This document shows, one piece after another, positions 38,431 to 50,025 of a stretch of DNA of 64,000 nt. The stretch is from Rachycentron canadum. Taxonomy: Eukaryota > Chordata > Actinopteri > Carangiformes > Rachycentridae. The stretch is from contig CM076669.1 in NCBI GenBank assembly GCA_038496675.1, forward strand, positions 2,428,956-2,492,955. Direction: 5' to 3'. A program made the position numbers and the translations under genes. The notes below the pieces were generated by a model. It had not been told where the DNA came from. It worked only from the letters and a program-made list of their open reading frames with translations, and did no database searches. Each line of letters begins with the position of its first letter. Position 1 is the stretch's first letter.

Positions 38431-38480
38431 CGGTGTGAGTGTGTGTTTGAGTGTGTGTGTGTGTGTGTGTGAGAGAGAGT
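38431..38480. repeat. GT/GA microsatellite
   Basis: GT array with one TTTGA interruption, followed by a short GA array. Confidence 0.9.
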
Positions 38481-38595
38481 GATAGCACATTTCTGAACTG
38501 TATGTCTGTTGAAATGTATCAAAAATCTCTGCACGGATGGATATGACTCTCCTTGTATTTGTCGACTCTGGGCAATATCACAGCTAAGTGGTGCA

Positions 38596-38920
38596 GCGGG
38601 GTGTTGGGTGATCGGGGGAGGAGTAGCAGGAGTAGGGGGGGGGTAGCGGTGGAGTGTTTGGGGGGGGTGTTTGGAGGTGGAGGGTGGAGGATATCTAAGA
38701 CGAATTAGAGAGACATGATGAATGACGCAATATTTTCATGCCAGAGGGAAACTATTGCACTTCAAATTAGAGGGGGTGACAGAGAGAGAGGGAAGGAGGC
38801 AGAGGAGGAATGAAATAAATCCGCAGGAATAAAGGGCTAATGAGAGGAGGAAGGGGTGGGGGGGCATTTTATCACTGGTGGGAGAAGGAAAAGGGACCGG
38901 GAGGGGGAGGGTAATATTCG
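38596..38920 (+). repeat. G-rich tracts
   Basis: Repeated G runs, some of seven to ten bases, occur at 38596-38697 and 38853-38920. A purine-rich stretch lies between. Such sequence has quadruplex potential. Confidence 0.6.
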
Positions 38921-39540
38921 GTTTGTCAATATATCAGTCTGATATTGGCCTTTTATTGGAAACCCAGTCGTCAGGCTGTCAGGACTGTCCACCTCTGACA
39001 TGACAGGAAAGATACAGTTTGATTGATCACGGTGTTATTGCCCCGATCAAAACCACTGGTTGGACGAACTGTACTGGCGTTTTTTTACTAATATCATCAT
39101 ATTACATACAAAGAAACATGCTTTTCGGGTGTTTCCTGATCTGATCTTCTTCCTTGCGTCCTTTCTTCTTTTTGTCTTTGCTTCCTCGTTTCCTTCTGTC
39201 TTGCTTCCATCCTTTCGTCGCCGTCTTGCGCTTGTGTCAGAAAAATCCCCAAAACCAAAACCTGAGACAAAGGCTTCCCGATGAACAGCTGTGTGATGAT
39301 TACACAGCACATTTTATGGCGAATATAATTGTACTTTTCAACTTGATATGAAAGACTTCCAGGTGTATTACATTTTGAAAGACACTCTTACGTTTTTGAT
39401 ATGTGATTTGAATTGTTCCCTGATGATCCGCCTCAGAAGTAACAAGTCTCTGGGGTGGGTTTTCCAAGTGTTGTTGTTATCGCTCCTGTGTTTTCCTTCC
39501 TCCTCTTCCTCCTTTTTCTTCTTCTTTTTGCATTTTACAG
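38921..39540. other. Unique sequence leading into a pyrimidine tract
   Basis: Several short open frames overlap around 39050-39310 on both strands without domains. The last 45 bases form a strong polypyrimidine tract ending CATTTTACAG, described with the next entry. Confidence 0.5.
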
Positions 39541-39585
39541 GCTCGAACACTTGTGGGGTTATCATGACCGCGGACCGTGGCACCG
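39541..39585 (+). other. Candidate 45-nt microexon
   Basis: Upstream is a textbook acceptor: a long C/T tract (39490-39530) ending TTTTACAG at 39540. Downstream is a good donor, CACCG|GTAAGG at 39586. The 45-base interval is a multiple of three, so it could be skipped or included without changing frame. Two of its frames are open: one gives SNTCGVIMTADRGT, the other LEHLWGYHDRGPWH. I recognise neither peptide. Splice-site quality is the only real support, and the host gene is not visible. Confidence 0.28.
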
Positions 39586-39717
39586 GTAAGGCCTGGGTCC
39601 TGACTACTTTGGATTATCTCAACTACGCCCTTGTGTACTTGTGATTTTCTGCTTTATATGCAAATAAACACATACGCCATATGAAAAAAAGTAATGGGCT
39701 ACCTGTACATTCCACCT

Positions 39718-40045
39718 ACCTTTGGTGGAGGAGGGATGATGGTGTGGGGTTGTATTTCTGGGGTTGGCCCAGACCTTTTAGTTCCATTGAAGGGAAATCT
39801 TAATGCTTCATCTCAGCCAAGACATTTTGGACTATTCTATGCTTCCAGCTTTGTGGGAACAGTTTGGGCCCTTTTCTGGTCTAGCGTGACTGTGCCCCCA
39901 GCGCCCAAAGTCCTGACCTCGACCCCATCCGACACCAAATGCTCTTCAGGGTGAATGTGCAAAAATTCAAAAATCCCAAATCTTGTAGAAAATCTTCCCA
40001 GAAGAGTGGAAGCTGTTATAGCTGCGAAGGGGGGACAAAGGGGGG
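39718..40045 (+). mobile_element. Tc1-type transposon relic (deleted)
   Basis: GGGGMMVWGCISGVGPDLLV at the start of the frame is the conserved GG-S-V-M-V-W-G region of Tc1-family transposases. The homology continues through VPLKGNLNAS, loses a block after about 39908, resumes with the DNA of the PNSPDLNP-type region (CCTGACCTCGACCCCATCC at about 39913) and ends with GAAGCTGTTATAGCTGCGAA at about 40008. Internal deletions removed parts of the catalytic domain. No terminal inverted repeats are visible, so it is inactive. Confidence 0.75.
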
Positions 40046-40130
40046 CGTAACCTACATGCGTTTCGCGATCCACGGTCATGACATCAACGGACACTAAGGT
40101 GCTGTAGAAAAGCAAGTATGTCACCCCTAA

Positions 40131-40162
40131 CACACACACACACACACACACACATACACACA
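40131..40162. repeat. CA microsatellite
   Basis: About 14 CA units followed by TACACACA. Confidence 0.9.
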
Positions 40163-40276
40163 GGTATACTACACATTCTGAGGTTAAAGTCCTCCTTGAG
40201 ATGAGCTTCCAGACCAGCGATCAGACTGACAGCCTGAGGCCCATCTCTTCTTCGCTTCACTTCACTGCTTCGACCA

Positions 40277-40315
40277 CATACATACATACGTACATACGTA
40301 CACATACATACATAC
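40277..40315. repeat. CATA/CGTA tetranucleotide array
   Basis: ACATACATACATACGTACAT and similar units make up a short imperfect array. Confidence 0.8.
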
Positions 40316-42668
40316 TATGGGTGAGATTGGGAGTTAAACTCACCCCTTTTACCTTCAGGCCAACACAAATGACTCAGGCTAATTCCAGCCATACCTTTCA
40401 CACACTCATGTACCTGTCAGATGGAAGGAGAGGAGCTTCGGTGGAGGTGGGGATATAATATATTTCATTGAAATATGTATGATAGGTTCGACAGGAGAGA
40501 GAGTGAGAGAAAGAGAGAAAGAGAGAAAGAGAGCGGGGACGGCAGAGACACATCAGAGTGGGAGAGAAAACCTGGGAGATAATAACTTGATTGGATGGGA
40601 GAGATGTGACTGAAAGCTACAGTGTAAAGTTAACTTTGTGTTCAAGCACACGGCTTTAAAAACACGACAAAACCGGCAAACGCATAAGTGCTGCCACTGA
40701 AAAAAAACCCCCCAAAAGATCTCAACACGCCTAACACATAATGATTCATCCTCCGGAAACAATAACTGTGTGGCCAATCCATTTCACGAGTGTTGAGATG
40801 TTTTACCGGATAAGAGGCTCTACAGAAAAAAGGCAGAGAAACACTTAAGTCATGAGGATCTTTCCTCTGGGGACCATGAATGTTTGTAGAAAATGTCAAG
40901 GCAATCTGGATTAAAGTGGATTGACCAATCTGTCAAACTACGAGTGTTTGGCCTCTGGTGTCTCACCTTCAGTAGGTTTTAAGTAGCTCTTACAACAGCT
41001 GAACGCTAAAGCTAGCATAAGCATCTGCATAACAACTAGACAAACACATATTTGGTTGCGTCATGGATGTTAAATAGCTCCAGATGACTTGCTTCAAGGC
41101 TATGAAGTGAGTTAAACCTTCATTTCATAACATTTATCATTATAATAACTTCAATGTACAAATCTTTAACCTTTACACCTCTAGGTCTTACTTTAAGAGG
41201 TAACGGGATCTTTTGATGTTACCAACTATGTAGCAACTGGCACTGAATGGTTAGATCAGTGGGGGGAAAAAAAAAAAATCAATGACACACTAACTGGCAG
41301 CTAATGAAAAGCAGCTCGACCTATGACTAATTAGACACTGGCAATTGAAGACTAAAACGGAGCACAGTTAAAAGTAATAATATCTTGAAAGTTAAAATAA
41401 TTGGATAATTGGATGAGGAAATATTAATTTACCTTATTAAAAGGTGGCACCTTGTTAGAAATTACACTGGAGGGAGGAGGCGAATATGTTTCTGCTGTTT
41501 TGTTCTCGCCACTCTCCGACCCAATTGCCTTCACAACTCAAGACAAGGCTACAAACGAGAAGCCATAACCTCCAAAAGTATCCCTGTGGAGAAGCAGGAG
41601 CGGGCCCCAGAGATCTTCTTAAAAGGTTTTTTAATCTTTCACTTCTTGTTCCTGCCGATGACATGATTAAACATCCTCTGTTCAGGTAAAAAAAAAAAAA
41701 ACACACATGGTTGTTTGCATCATAATCGAAGGCCTATGAAAAGAAACGGCTCAGGTAAACACACGTGGCGCAGGCTGCACGCTCCAGTGGGCGAAGTGGG
41801 GTTTCTGTTGTCTCCCAAGGCAATTCGTATTTGTCTGCTCGCAAGTATTTTCCTTCCTCTTTAGGTGTAAGAGACGGGTCAGCATCTGTTTTCCCTCGGT
41901 GGAGCGTCTAGTTTGCAGCACGGCGGGAAAGAGAAAGGAGAGAGGGAGCTTTTTTTTTTTTTTTTTTTTTGATGCAACACAGAAATGGGAACAAAAATGT
42001 AAACATGCCAAACGCCCATTTCCCCCCGGGAAATCAGGCCTTGTGAAGACGAGGTGTCAGAACACATTCAAACATGGTGTATTTGCTTGGTGTGCCTGCT
42101 TTAAGACAGAAAACATAACGACAAGCAAGAAGAGAGGTGGTGGGGGGGGGGGAAATAAACCAGAGGTATGGGACGAAATAGTGTGTTGTGCAGTTGTGCA
42201 AAGCCAGTCATATGGAGGGAGGACCAAACAGGAGTTAAAAAAAAAAAAAAAAAAGAACTTCACCAAAGTTTTAAAGTGAGTGTCTGTGGCGCGGGGCAGG
42301 TATTTAGTGCTTGTGACAGCACTTTGAGATTTTATTTTCATACCAACTGCTGTTGAACATGTTGACTGAACTTTTTCTCTTGCTCTTCCATAATAGCAGA
42401 CATATGCACATTTGTCCCCCTGAGCGCACATACTCTAGTAATACTTTTATTTGCTGGTGTAAACAATCTGCCTTCAACTGTGACAGGAAATTCAGCACAA
42501 TTCAACAGTCAGCCAGGGATGTAATAACGTTATTAGAGTCCAAACGCACAAGTTTTTTTTTTTTTTTTTTTTGTGGAAGTAATATATCATCATCTGCTCC
42601 ACTACTGAGAAATGATGACCGGCTTTGTCGTGTCACACTTTCCTGGTTGTATATGCTGAAATATGCAG
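40316..42668. other. Unique sequence with purine and T-rich patches
   Basis: A GA-rich patch lies at about 40493-40535. Poly-A lies at about 41267-41278, poly-T at about 41950-41970, poly-A at about 42238-42254 and poly-T at about 42554-42572. No gene is recognised. The frames of 120 or so codons near 41899-42431 read through homopolymers. Confidence 0.5.
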
Positions 42669-42753
42669 GAGGTTACAGGATGATTTACACCTTCAAGGGC
42701 TTCGGACAAGGGACTGGTTAGCAGAGATGGTACATGCTGCCTTCAGTGAGCAG
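42669..42753 (+). other. Candidate 85-nt exon
   Basis: An acceptor-like TGAAATATGCAG ends at 42668 and a strong donor CAG|GTGAGT begins at 42754. One frame is open across the interval, with RLQDDLHLQGLRTRDWLAE and MVHAAFSEQ, an amphipathic and protein-like peptide. The pyrimidine tract before the acceptor is weak, and a 28-codon open frame is easily found by chance. I recognise no family. Confidence 0.2.
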
Positions 42754-42852
42754 GTGAGTTTTTCTTCTCACTCTCCTCCTGTCGTATTTGACACCAGACA
42801 GAGCGTTTGAGTCCTGCAAGTCATAAGCAAGTATAGTTTTCCTCTGCGCTGG

Positions 42853-43042
42853 GCCACAATTTAAAAAAATAAACATCATTTTGTATTGAAGAAGACTCGA
42901 AACTAGAGACGTAGACCATAAACATATTAGGAAAACATTTACGGAGGTAATAAATCATGTGAGAAGTAGGGCCATTTTCCCATAGTCTTCAATACAAATC
43001 TGCATTGTCCTCACTTTTTGGACCCAGAGTCTACGTCCACTT
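42853..43042 (-). repeat. R1 dispersed repeat, copy G
   Basis: It includes CATCATTTTGTATTGAAG, GAAACTAGAGACGTAGACCA, TAATAAATCATGTGAGAAGT and ATTTTCCCATAGTCTTCAAT. It holds the left part and middle of R1 in reverse and is more diverged than copies H and I. Confidence 0.75.
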
Positions 43043-44177
43043 GGTTGTAAGGTGAAGACACTGCGGGTCACGTCCTTTGCACGTCCCCTGTCTCTGTGTC
43101 ACTCACTTTCACTAAAGCGTAGTAGTTTGAGACAGGATGGGCTTATTTGCTTGGAAAGGCTGTAGCAATCAAACCAAGATTGCTTAGTGTTAAGGGGTCA
43201 AAGGGGTCAGCGAAATCCAGATTAAATCAGACCGGGCCACGTCCTCACCTGTCCAGCGTTGGTGAGCCTCCACCACCTGGTTTCTGTTCATGGCTGACAG
43301 GTGCGTGTCATGCTATGAGTGGTTATCTGAGTTACTATAGCATTTATATCGGCTCCATTCGTGTATGGATGTTTTGATGTTTTTCGGCCCCCTTGTGGCC
43401 ATAAATTGATCGAACCACCTTTAAGGAAAGCCAAATACCTTTATTTGCCTGATGATGGCAGGAAAACCCAAACACACACTCTTGACATCACACGAACAGC
43501 ATACTGGAGCACCGCCCCAAGATGACGAGGCTGAACACAAGGCCGGTGCAAGGTTAGGCCGTTATTCTAAACAAACCGCCTGATGACTAATGCAACGAAT
43601 CGCCACAGGAAGGGGAATTATCATGCTACAGTGCTGGGCGGCTGATTGGAGTAATGATTGGGGTGGAGAGACAGAAGGGAGTGGAGGGGAGTTGGCGTGG
43701 GAAGGATCGGAGGGGGTGGGGGGTGGGGGACACGCCAACGCCACAGTCCTGATTTCTTTCTAGCAGGGGGCCACTGCTCCAGTAGCCTGGCACCGAGCCA
43801 AACACACTGGGTTTGGTTTGTTATTGAGGGAAGGCAAAGCAATCAATCTGGAGGCTGGAAGGAAAGGAGAGTGAAGAAGTATTTTTGATAAGTCGTCTGA
43901 AGAAAACATAATCACGGCTGTGCGGTGTGAGCTTGTGATGGGTGTTAAAAAAAAAAAGAGAAAAACTTTTTCTTTTTCTTTTTTTTTTTTTTTCCCCCCC
44001 CTCCACATCTTTCCGTTTTTTCTCTTTCAGTGTGGTGTGTATGTGTGCGAAATTCTCTGGACTTGTGTGAAACCCAGGAAGGTGTTCCTTCCTCAGCTAG
44101 CGACAGATGTGTCAGAGCATGAGACGACATGAAGCTCTCGAGGGACTTCTTTAAGTGTCACTGGGAAGCTTTACTGC
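43043..44177. other. Unique sequence with a G-rich patch
   Basis: A G-rich patch lies at about 43655-43732, and poly-T/poly-C at about 43980-44002. No gene is recognised. Confidence 0.5.
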
Positions 44178-44178
44178 G

Positions 44179-44211
<33 letters not shown>

Positions 44212-44224
44212 ACACACACACACA
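44178..44224. repeat. CA microsatellite
   Basis: About 22 CA units with one CTCA interruption. Confidence 0.9.
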
Positions 44225-44414
44225 GAATATTTTTTGTCAGAAGTGCTGAATAATAGTGCTGTACTAAGCATGCTGGGCCAATTAGGCCCGTTGGGACTGG
44301 GAACAAGCGCCAGTGAGTGAGTGTGTGTGTGTGTGCATGTGGACTATCCTTGAGTCACAGGCAGACAGCAGGACTGAACGTCAGAATATTGTCAGACATC
44401 TGCCTGCCTGCCAC

Positions 44415-44482
44415 TGCAAAACACACACACACACGCATGCAGACACACACACACATGCAGACACACACACACATATACACAA
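44415..44482. repeat. CA array with CATGCAGA spacers
   Basis: Three CA blocks are separated by related spacers (CGCATGCAGA, CATGCAGA), so this is a small higher-order repeat. Confidence 0.8.
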
Positions 44483-45370
44483 CATGACAGCAGGGGGAGG
44501 AAGAAAGCAGAAGAATGGCAGAAGAGCTGGAAAAACAGAATGTTTAGGACCAACGCGCAGACATGCGGCTCAGTAGACAAGCTCGGGAGGATGTGGCCCG
44601 AGGAGCTGTGCAGCCAAGAAAAACAAACAAAAAAAAAAAAAAAACAGCGTGGACACTGTGTTACACGTGTTCACCTGCACCGAGCGCTGCAGGCCTGCTT
44701 CCTGCAGAACTTCTGACACGCAAAGAAAATGGTCGAAGAGGGAGGGGGAGCAATAGGTGTAAAATCTACCGGGTTATGTGCATTTTGTGTCGTTGCGATG
44801 CGAGATGGGTCCCGGCCTGGCAGCAGTTTTGCCATAAAGAGGTTCAGCTAATTGATTGACAGCGCTGCCTGAACTGGCCTAAGACGATCAGAGATATCAG
44901 AGAAATAGACACCGTTATCAAAAGCGTTTATCGCCACACAAACAGCTCCCCGACAGCTCAGCTCAAGGCTTTTTCGGGCTTCGGTGTCGTTCGGCAAAGT
45001 GTGAATCACCCGCACGGGTTCACAGGAAAAGCTGTCTACTGCGTGTCGGCATACTAACCTTAGCATTTACTTCAAAAGCGCAGCTAAGCTTAAGTACAAC
45101 TGAGGCTGTCAAGATTCAGATAAAACTGATGAAAGCTAAGTCTGAAATTATAGTGCTGAGCCTGGTAAGCTAAAATGACCGTCATCAGGGATGTAACTTT
45201 TTTGATTTTAGACACAAATTGCCTTTCCTCTGGCTCCACCCTGAGGCCAAACGCCATTTTGGGCCCCAGTAAATCTGCAAGAATGCTAAAGTTGCCTTTT
45301 TTTTTTTTTTTTTTGCATACATCAGACTATTGTGTTTTCTGTTGTTTAAGAAGCTTTACAGGATCATTAT
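44483..45370. other. Unique sequence, no gene recognised
   Basis: Poly-A lies at about 44630-44644 and poly-T at about 45298-45314. Nothing else is supported. Confidence 0.5.
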
Positions 45371-45712
45371 ACACAGGAAGGAAGGATTTAAAGAATCAAG
45401 GGTGAGATAAAAACGAGAAGAGCAAAGAGTGGACAGATGGGTGGAGATTAGGGAGGAAGTATAAGAATAAAGAAGGCAAGTAAACAGAGAGGAGGGAGGT
45501 AAGGATTAAAGGAGGGAGTTAAAGGAAGGGAAAAGGAGGGTACGAAGGGAGAACAAAAGGAAAGAAGTGAAGAATGATGGGAAGAAAAGGGAAATTAAGG
45601 AAAAAGGTATAGGAAAATGAGGTAGGAGACGCGAGACGCGAGAAAGCAGCAAGGGAGAGATGAAGTAAAAGATAAAGATGGGGTGAAGAAGTTGGAGGTT
45701 TGAAAACAAAAT
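45371..45712 (+). repeat. Purine-rich tract
   Basis: About 340 bases are nearly all A and G on the plus strand, without a fixed repeat unit. The minus-strand 86-codon frame over it is a Ser/Phe/Leu-rich low-complexity reading. Confidence 0.7.
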
Positions 45713-45876
45713 TATGAGTGAGGATGAATCAACCCCAGGAGGCACAGTCGCCTGTTGCTGCAGCACCAGTCACATCGTCGCCTCCTATGGGTTTTCCTCC
45801 AACACTCCAGAAGGTTCCACCTACACAACACACACTGCCTCACACATCCACTCGGCCCCGTCTGTGAGCGTGCACA

Positions 45877-45878
<2 letters not shown>

Positions 45879-45926
<48 letters not shown>
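45879..45926. repeat. CA microsatellite
   Basis: About 24 uninterrupted CA units, one of the longest clean arrays in the window. Confidence 0.92.
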
Positions 45927-45929
<3 letters not shown>

Positions 45930-48499
45930 GACAGCGCTCTCAGGAACGCAGCAAATCCATTGAAAATAGTCCTCAGGGGGAAAACAGTCTGTTCTTTCAC
46001 ACATTACCACTCATTCTAAAGTACGACTGTCTGCTCTGCTGCAGGATGGCAACCTACTTATATGATGTCAATATACCCCAGTATTTACAGTTAATACAGT
46101 ATATAGGCCACTTTTATTAGTTCCATTCACAAGTGGACAAAAGTTTGATGCCCTGTGTGTATATAAGTCCATTTTCTTTATCCTGCCTTGTTTAGTCTGG
46201 TCGGGTTGGACCGTGGTTGGTTTGAGTCCAAGACCAAACAAATATCACATCATTTTTTATATATATAAATTTTGTTAGTTTTTTTTTGAGTGAAAATGAA
46301 ACTCAGAAATGATCAGTCCAACAGAAACAGCTATATGAATTATTCTGCACATCGTCCAGCCATAACCAAGACCCTATAGAGGAAGTGGTGTTGGTCCGTC
46401 GCAAAACCAACTGTCGTAGCTGGAGCGATGTGAACAGGAGCCGTCATCAGCTCCTGCAGCCGCCGCTCAATGCGACGTGGTGACGCAGATGAGAGAAATT
46501 AAGGGTTGACACAAGATAGCGGGACAATGAATTAAGATCTGGTACAAAGCTGCGAAGACGCACAATGTTTTTCTTCTTCTTGCGCTTACTTCCCTGTCGC
46601 ATCTGACCAGCGAGAGAGAAAGTGAAAGAACTCGCGTGGCATCCCTGCAACTTAAACGTCGGTCTTCTCCGATGTCTGTCAATATACAGGTGCAAAGTTG
46701 ACTTTTCGTCCAAAGGCTAGCAAGAAAGACGTGGTCGAAATAAAGGTTCGCCATTAAAGGGGGATGAGTGGATTTTGGAGAACCTGTGGGTGAGATATTT
46801 TCATATGAAGTGTAAAGTTGGCTGCAATGGTGGTACTTGTGGAAAGGTCAGGGGTCGCTGAGGGAATTTAGAAAATAAAGTGGCAGCAATTAACATAGTG
46901 CTCTTCATGACACCTTCCCACTGTGTTTGGGTTTAAACGGGAAAACATGAGCGTGGAGTTGAAGAATTTCATAGAGTTTTAGAGTTGAGGTTTTGTCTTT
47001 GACAGAAACGAAACTCTCACTGCAACGTACCGAAGTGCTGTTGCTGACCAAGTACTTTTCTCCTCCCATCTCGTCAGCAGAGAATGAGAAGGTAATAGAT
47101 GATGATAGGGACCTTAGTTCAGTCCAGTAGAGACCTTTGGGATGAGATGGCACTGGAACTGCGCTTCGAACCGTGTTGCCAGTCAGCATGGACCGGGATC
47201 CCTACGGAGTCTGGGCCTGGATGCAAAAGTCTGACCTTTACAGTAGATACAAGTATGTATAAATACCGAGAGCACATTCAGATAAAATGCCCACATGGCC
47301 CGACCTCTGTCTACTGAAAGTATGTGGCGATGGAGCAAGCTTAAAATTGCAAAGAGTTCCCTCAGTAAATTTAAATAGTTTTTTAGTTCAGCGTTTAGTT
47401 CTTGATTTTACAAAACAGCTTTTTCAAACTCTCTTGGCGTCTTCCAACAACCTGTTTCTTTTCCCTTTCTGCCTCCCTTTTTCTTCTCTCCATCTCCCTC
47501 GTCAGTCAGCCGTCTTCCCTATGCGATTGTTAATCTAATGCCACTAGTACAGGAGTTGATGCTGCTCACCTGATACCACTAAGTCTCAGATGACACACTC
47601 GAGCTCAGGTACAATCAGGCGGCGACAGGCCCAGGAGCCCTGCAGCTTCACTAATGTTTTTTAGCACTTTTAGAAGCCTTGGTCCCAGAGTGGATCATTA
47701 AACTGGAGAATATCGGTGGCAGATGAACCAAAGGCGCAAGAGCTTGTTGGATCACTCCCAAAACAGAGCCGGGGAAGAAAGAGAGGCAAAGAATGGGATA
47801 AGAAGAAAGTTCTCCCTTCGTCTAAACACTGCTCATTAGCAGAAACAGGTATGCCGCCGAATGGAGTGATAGCGGAAAGGTAAAAAATAAAAAAAGATGT
47901 CATGGAAAGTAGGAAGAAAGACGCCAGGGTGCTGACAATGAGGGAATGACGGTTTCCATGCTGAATAGGCAGGAGTGTCTAATCTACTGTTAGACATCCG
48001 CATCAAAAAATGTCTCTACTCCAACAACTGTTCCGCTTCCTGTCAATTAGGTGCCAGGAAGCTGCACGCACATTTGTCCAAGCGAGAGAAAAAACACACA
48101 CACAAGTACACATTGCACATTTTAACTACATAGTCGAAAGAGTACATGCACCCACCCATGCATGTAACACACACCTCATCAAGCTACAGCAAGTGAGCCA
48201 TGATTACTCTATCCGGGGGCCCAGCATGCATTTGCATGAGTGAATGTGTGTGAAGCACCCATTCTCTGTGATTTGTTTGACAAATACAAAGTGAACGCAA
48301 AGAAACCGCAATTACGCTTCCTGAGGTGGCTGTGGATTTTTGAAAAAATAAGAAAAAAAAATTGGGAGGAAAAGAGAAAGAAAGGGAGCCAGAGAGGCCT
48401 TGAGACAGGGATGCAGAGCACGGCTGCTACCTGAATAGTGATGACGAGCTGAAATTACCAGACACACAGGGCCGAATCAAGCGGAGAGCCGCATGAGCT
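45927..48499. other. Unique sequence, no gene recognised
   Basis: Frames of 70-95 codons occur on both strands around 46447-46754 and 46905-47317 without domains or splice pairs. Nothing else is supported. Confidence 0.5.
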
Positions 48500-49090
48500 A
48501 GCAATTAGTCTCCAGCAGCCCGGCGACACATGCCGCGAACCGCACTTTCAAAACGAGACGAGCGGCTCCTCTTAGCCATCGCTCCCGAAACTGCTCGTGA
48601 CACGTGCTGCCGGTGTCGTCTTCTGAATTAAACCCAATGAAGTTACGTTTTTGGAAGAGGGACGAGAACTTCGGGCGCGCCGCGTTTTGATGGCAATTAC
48701 GTCGGCGCATGCTGGAGGTTGTCGCTGCCCTTTGCTGCCTCCTCAGCCCTAAACACCCATCAGCCATGTTGTTTAAGACATAACAAGCTCCCCGACAATG
48801 GTGACATTTCCGTCACTAACTTGTCCATTGTGACTTTTTTTTTTTTTTTTTTTTTTTTTTAATGAGGTAAAAGGTCAGCATCCAATTTTGACCTCAGCAC
48901 AGTTGTGCGCCACATGAATGGTATACAAAAAAAAACAAAAAAAAACAGGGATGCTGTAGCATGAAGAGTCACAGAGGCAATGTTGATAGAGAATGATGTC
49001 CGGAGGCGGAGATTTTACTGACTTTTTCTGCATGAGCCGATTGGCTGCGGCGGCGATGGCGGCGGCGCCAGGGTAGACGCTGTTTATTTC
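48500..49090. promoter_or_regulatory. CpG-dense block with promoter-type motifs
   Basis: By hand count there are about two dozen CpGs between about 48520 and 48720, including GGGCGCGCCGCG at about 48672. A second cluster at about 49038-49076 has an inverted CCAAT box (GATTGGCTG) directly followed by GCGGCGGCGATGGCGGCGGC, which contains a YY1-like ATGGCGGC. On the minus strand this would read as CCAAT-box promoter sequence. A poly-T run at about 48836-48860 separates the two parts. No open frame or first exon is evident, so the block could equally be a CpG-rich conserved element. Confidence 0.3.
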
Positions 49091-49215
49091 ATTTGGTACA
49101 CGTTAAGCGCAATGTGTTGGATAGTCTGTTCTCACCGCCTGGCTGCTCTGATCTCATCCTCTCACAGAGGAGTTTCATATAAGCCTCAACATCAACACAG
49201 CTCTCAGTGACGATC

Positions 49216-49905
49216 ACTTCAGAGGAGAGGAGAGGAGAGGAGAGGAGAGAAGCAAGTGACAAGGAGAAGGAGAGACTGAAGTGAGTTGAGAGAGGGTTGA
49301 GAGAGCACATGGTGGAGAAAGAAGAGGAGATTAAAGGAGAAGAGCTAGAAAAGCAAGAACAAAAAGAAAAGAGGTGGAGATGACAGTGGGCGAAAAGTGT
49401 AGACGAGAAGGAGAGGAAGAAGAAAGAGAAGGAAGATAATGAGGAGATATGGACAAAAGAAGGAGAGAGGGTAGGTGAAAAATTTGATGAAGAAGGGAAA
49501 GGAAGAGGAGGAGGAGGGGAAATGAATAAGGGAAGGAGAAAAGGGAAAGGAAAGGAGGGGTAAGGAGATTAAAAGAAAGGGAAATAGGTCTGGGGGTTGG
49601 ATGACAAAAATAAAAAGGGAAAGAAGGAGAGGGAAGAAAGGGATGAAGAAGGTGGGGATATGAGATAGTATGATGAAGAAGAGTAGGACAAAAGGACGAA
49701 TGAGGAGAGCAGAGGAGACAAGATGACAGAAAAGCATAGGGAAGAATTTACAAGACAGACAGGAAGGGAGGAGAGATGAGGAGGAAAAGGAGAAAGGGAA
49801 AGGAGGATGAGGCGGATTTGAGAGGACGGAGAAGGACAGAGACAAGGAAAGGAGGGAGGAAATACGAGTTGAGGGGAGGATGTTCAGACGTAATTGTTCA
49901 GATGC
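49216..49905 (+). repeat. Very long purine-rich tract with (AGAGG)n start
   Basis: It begins with about six AGAGG/GAGGA pentamers (49222-49250) and continues as nearly pure A/G sequence for about 690 bases. The minus-strand 228-codon frame from 50031 to 49345, the longest in the window free of N, is a Phe/Ser/Leu/Pro-rich reading of the pyrimidine strand and is not a gene. Confidence 0.85.
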
Positions 49906-49952
49906 CGAAGAAAAAAAAGGACATTTTGCTCCGTCTTTGCTTCCACACATGT

Positions 49953-49993
49953 TCCCTCCCTCCCTCCCTCCCCTCCCTCGCCCACCTCCGCCA

Positions 49994-50024
<31 letters not shown>
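49953..50024. repeat. (CCCT)n followed by CA microsatellite
   Basis: A short CCTC/CCCT array at about 49955-49980 is followed by about 14 CA units at 49996-50024. Confidence 0.88.

Positions 50025-50025
<1 letters not shown>

Noticed and set aside
44178..44482. Regularly spaced repeats that might suggest a CRISPR-like array
   Set aside because: They are CA dinucleotide blocks with short related spacers, ordinary for a fish microsatellite, in a eukaryotic context.
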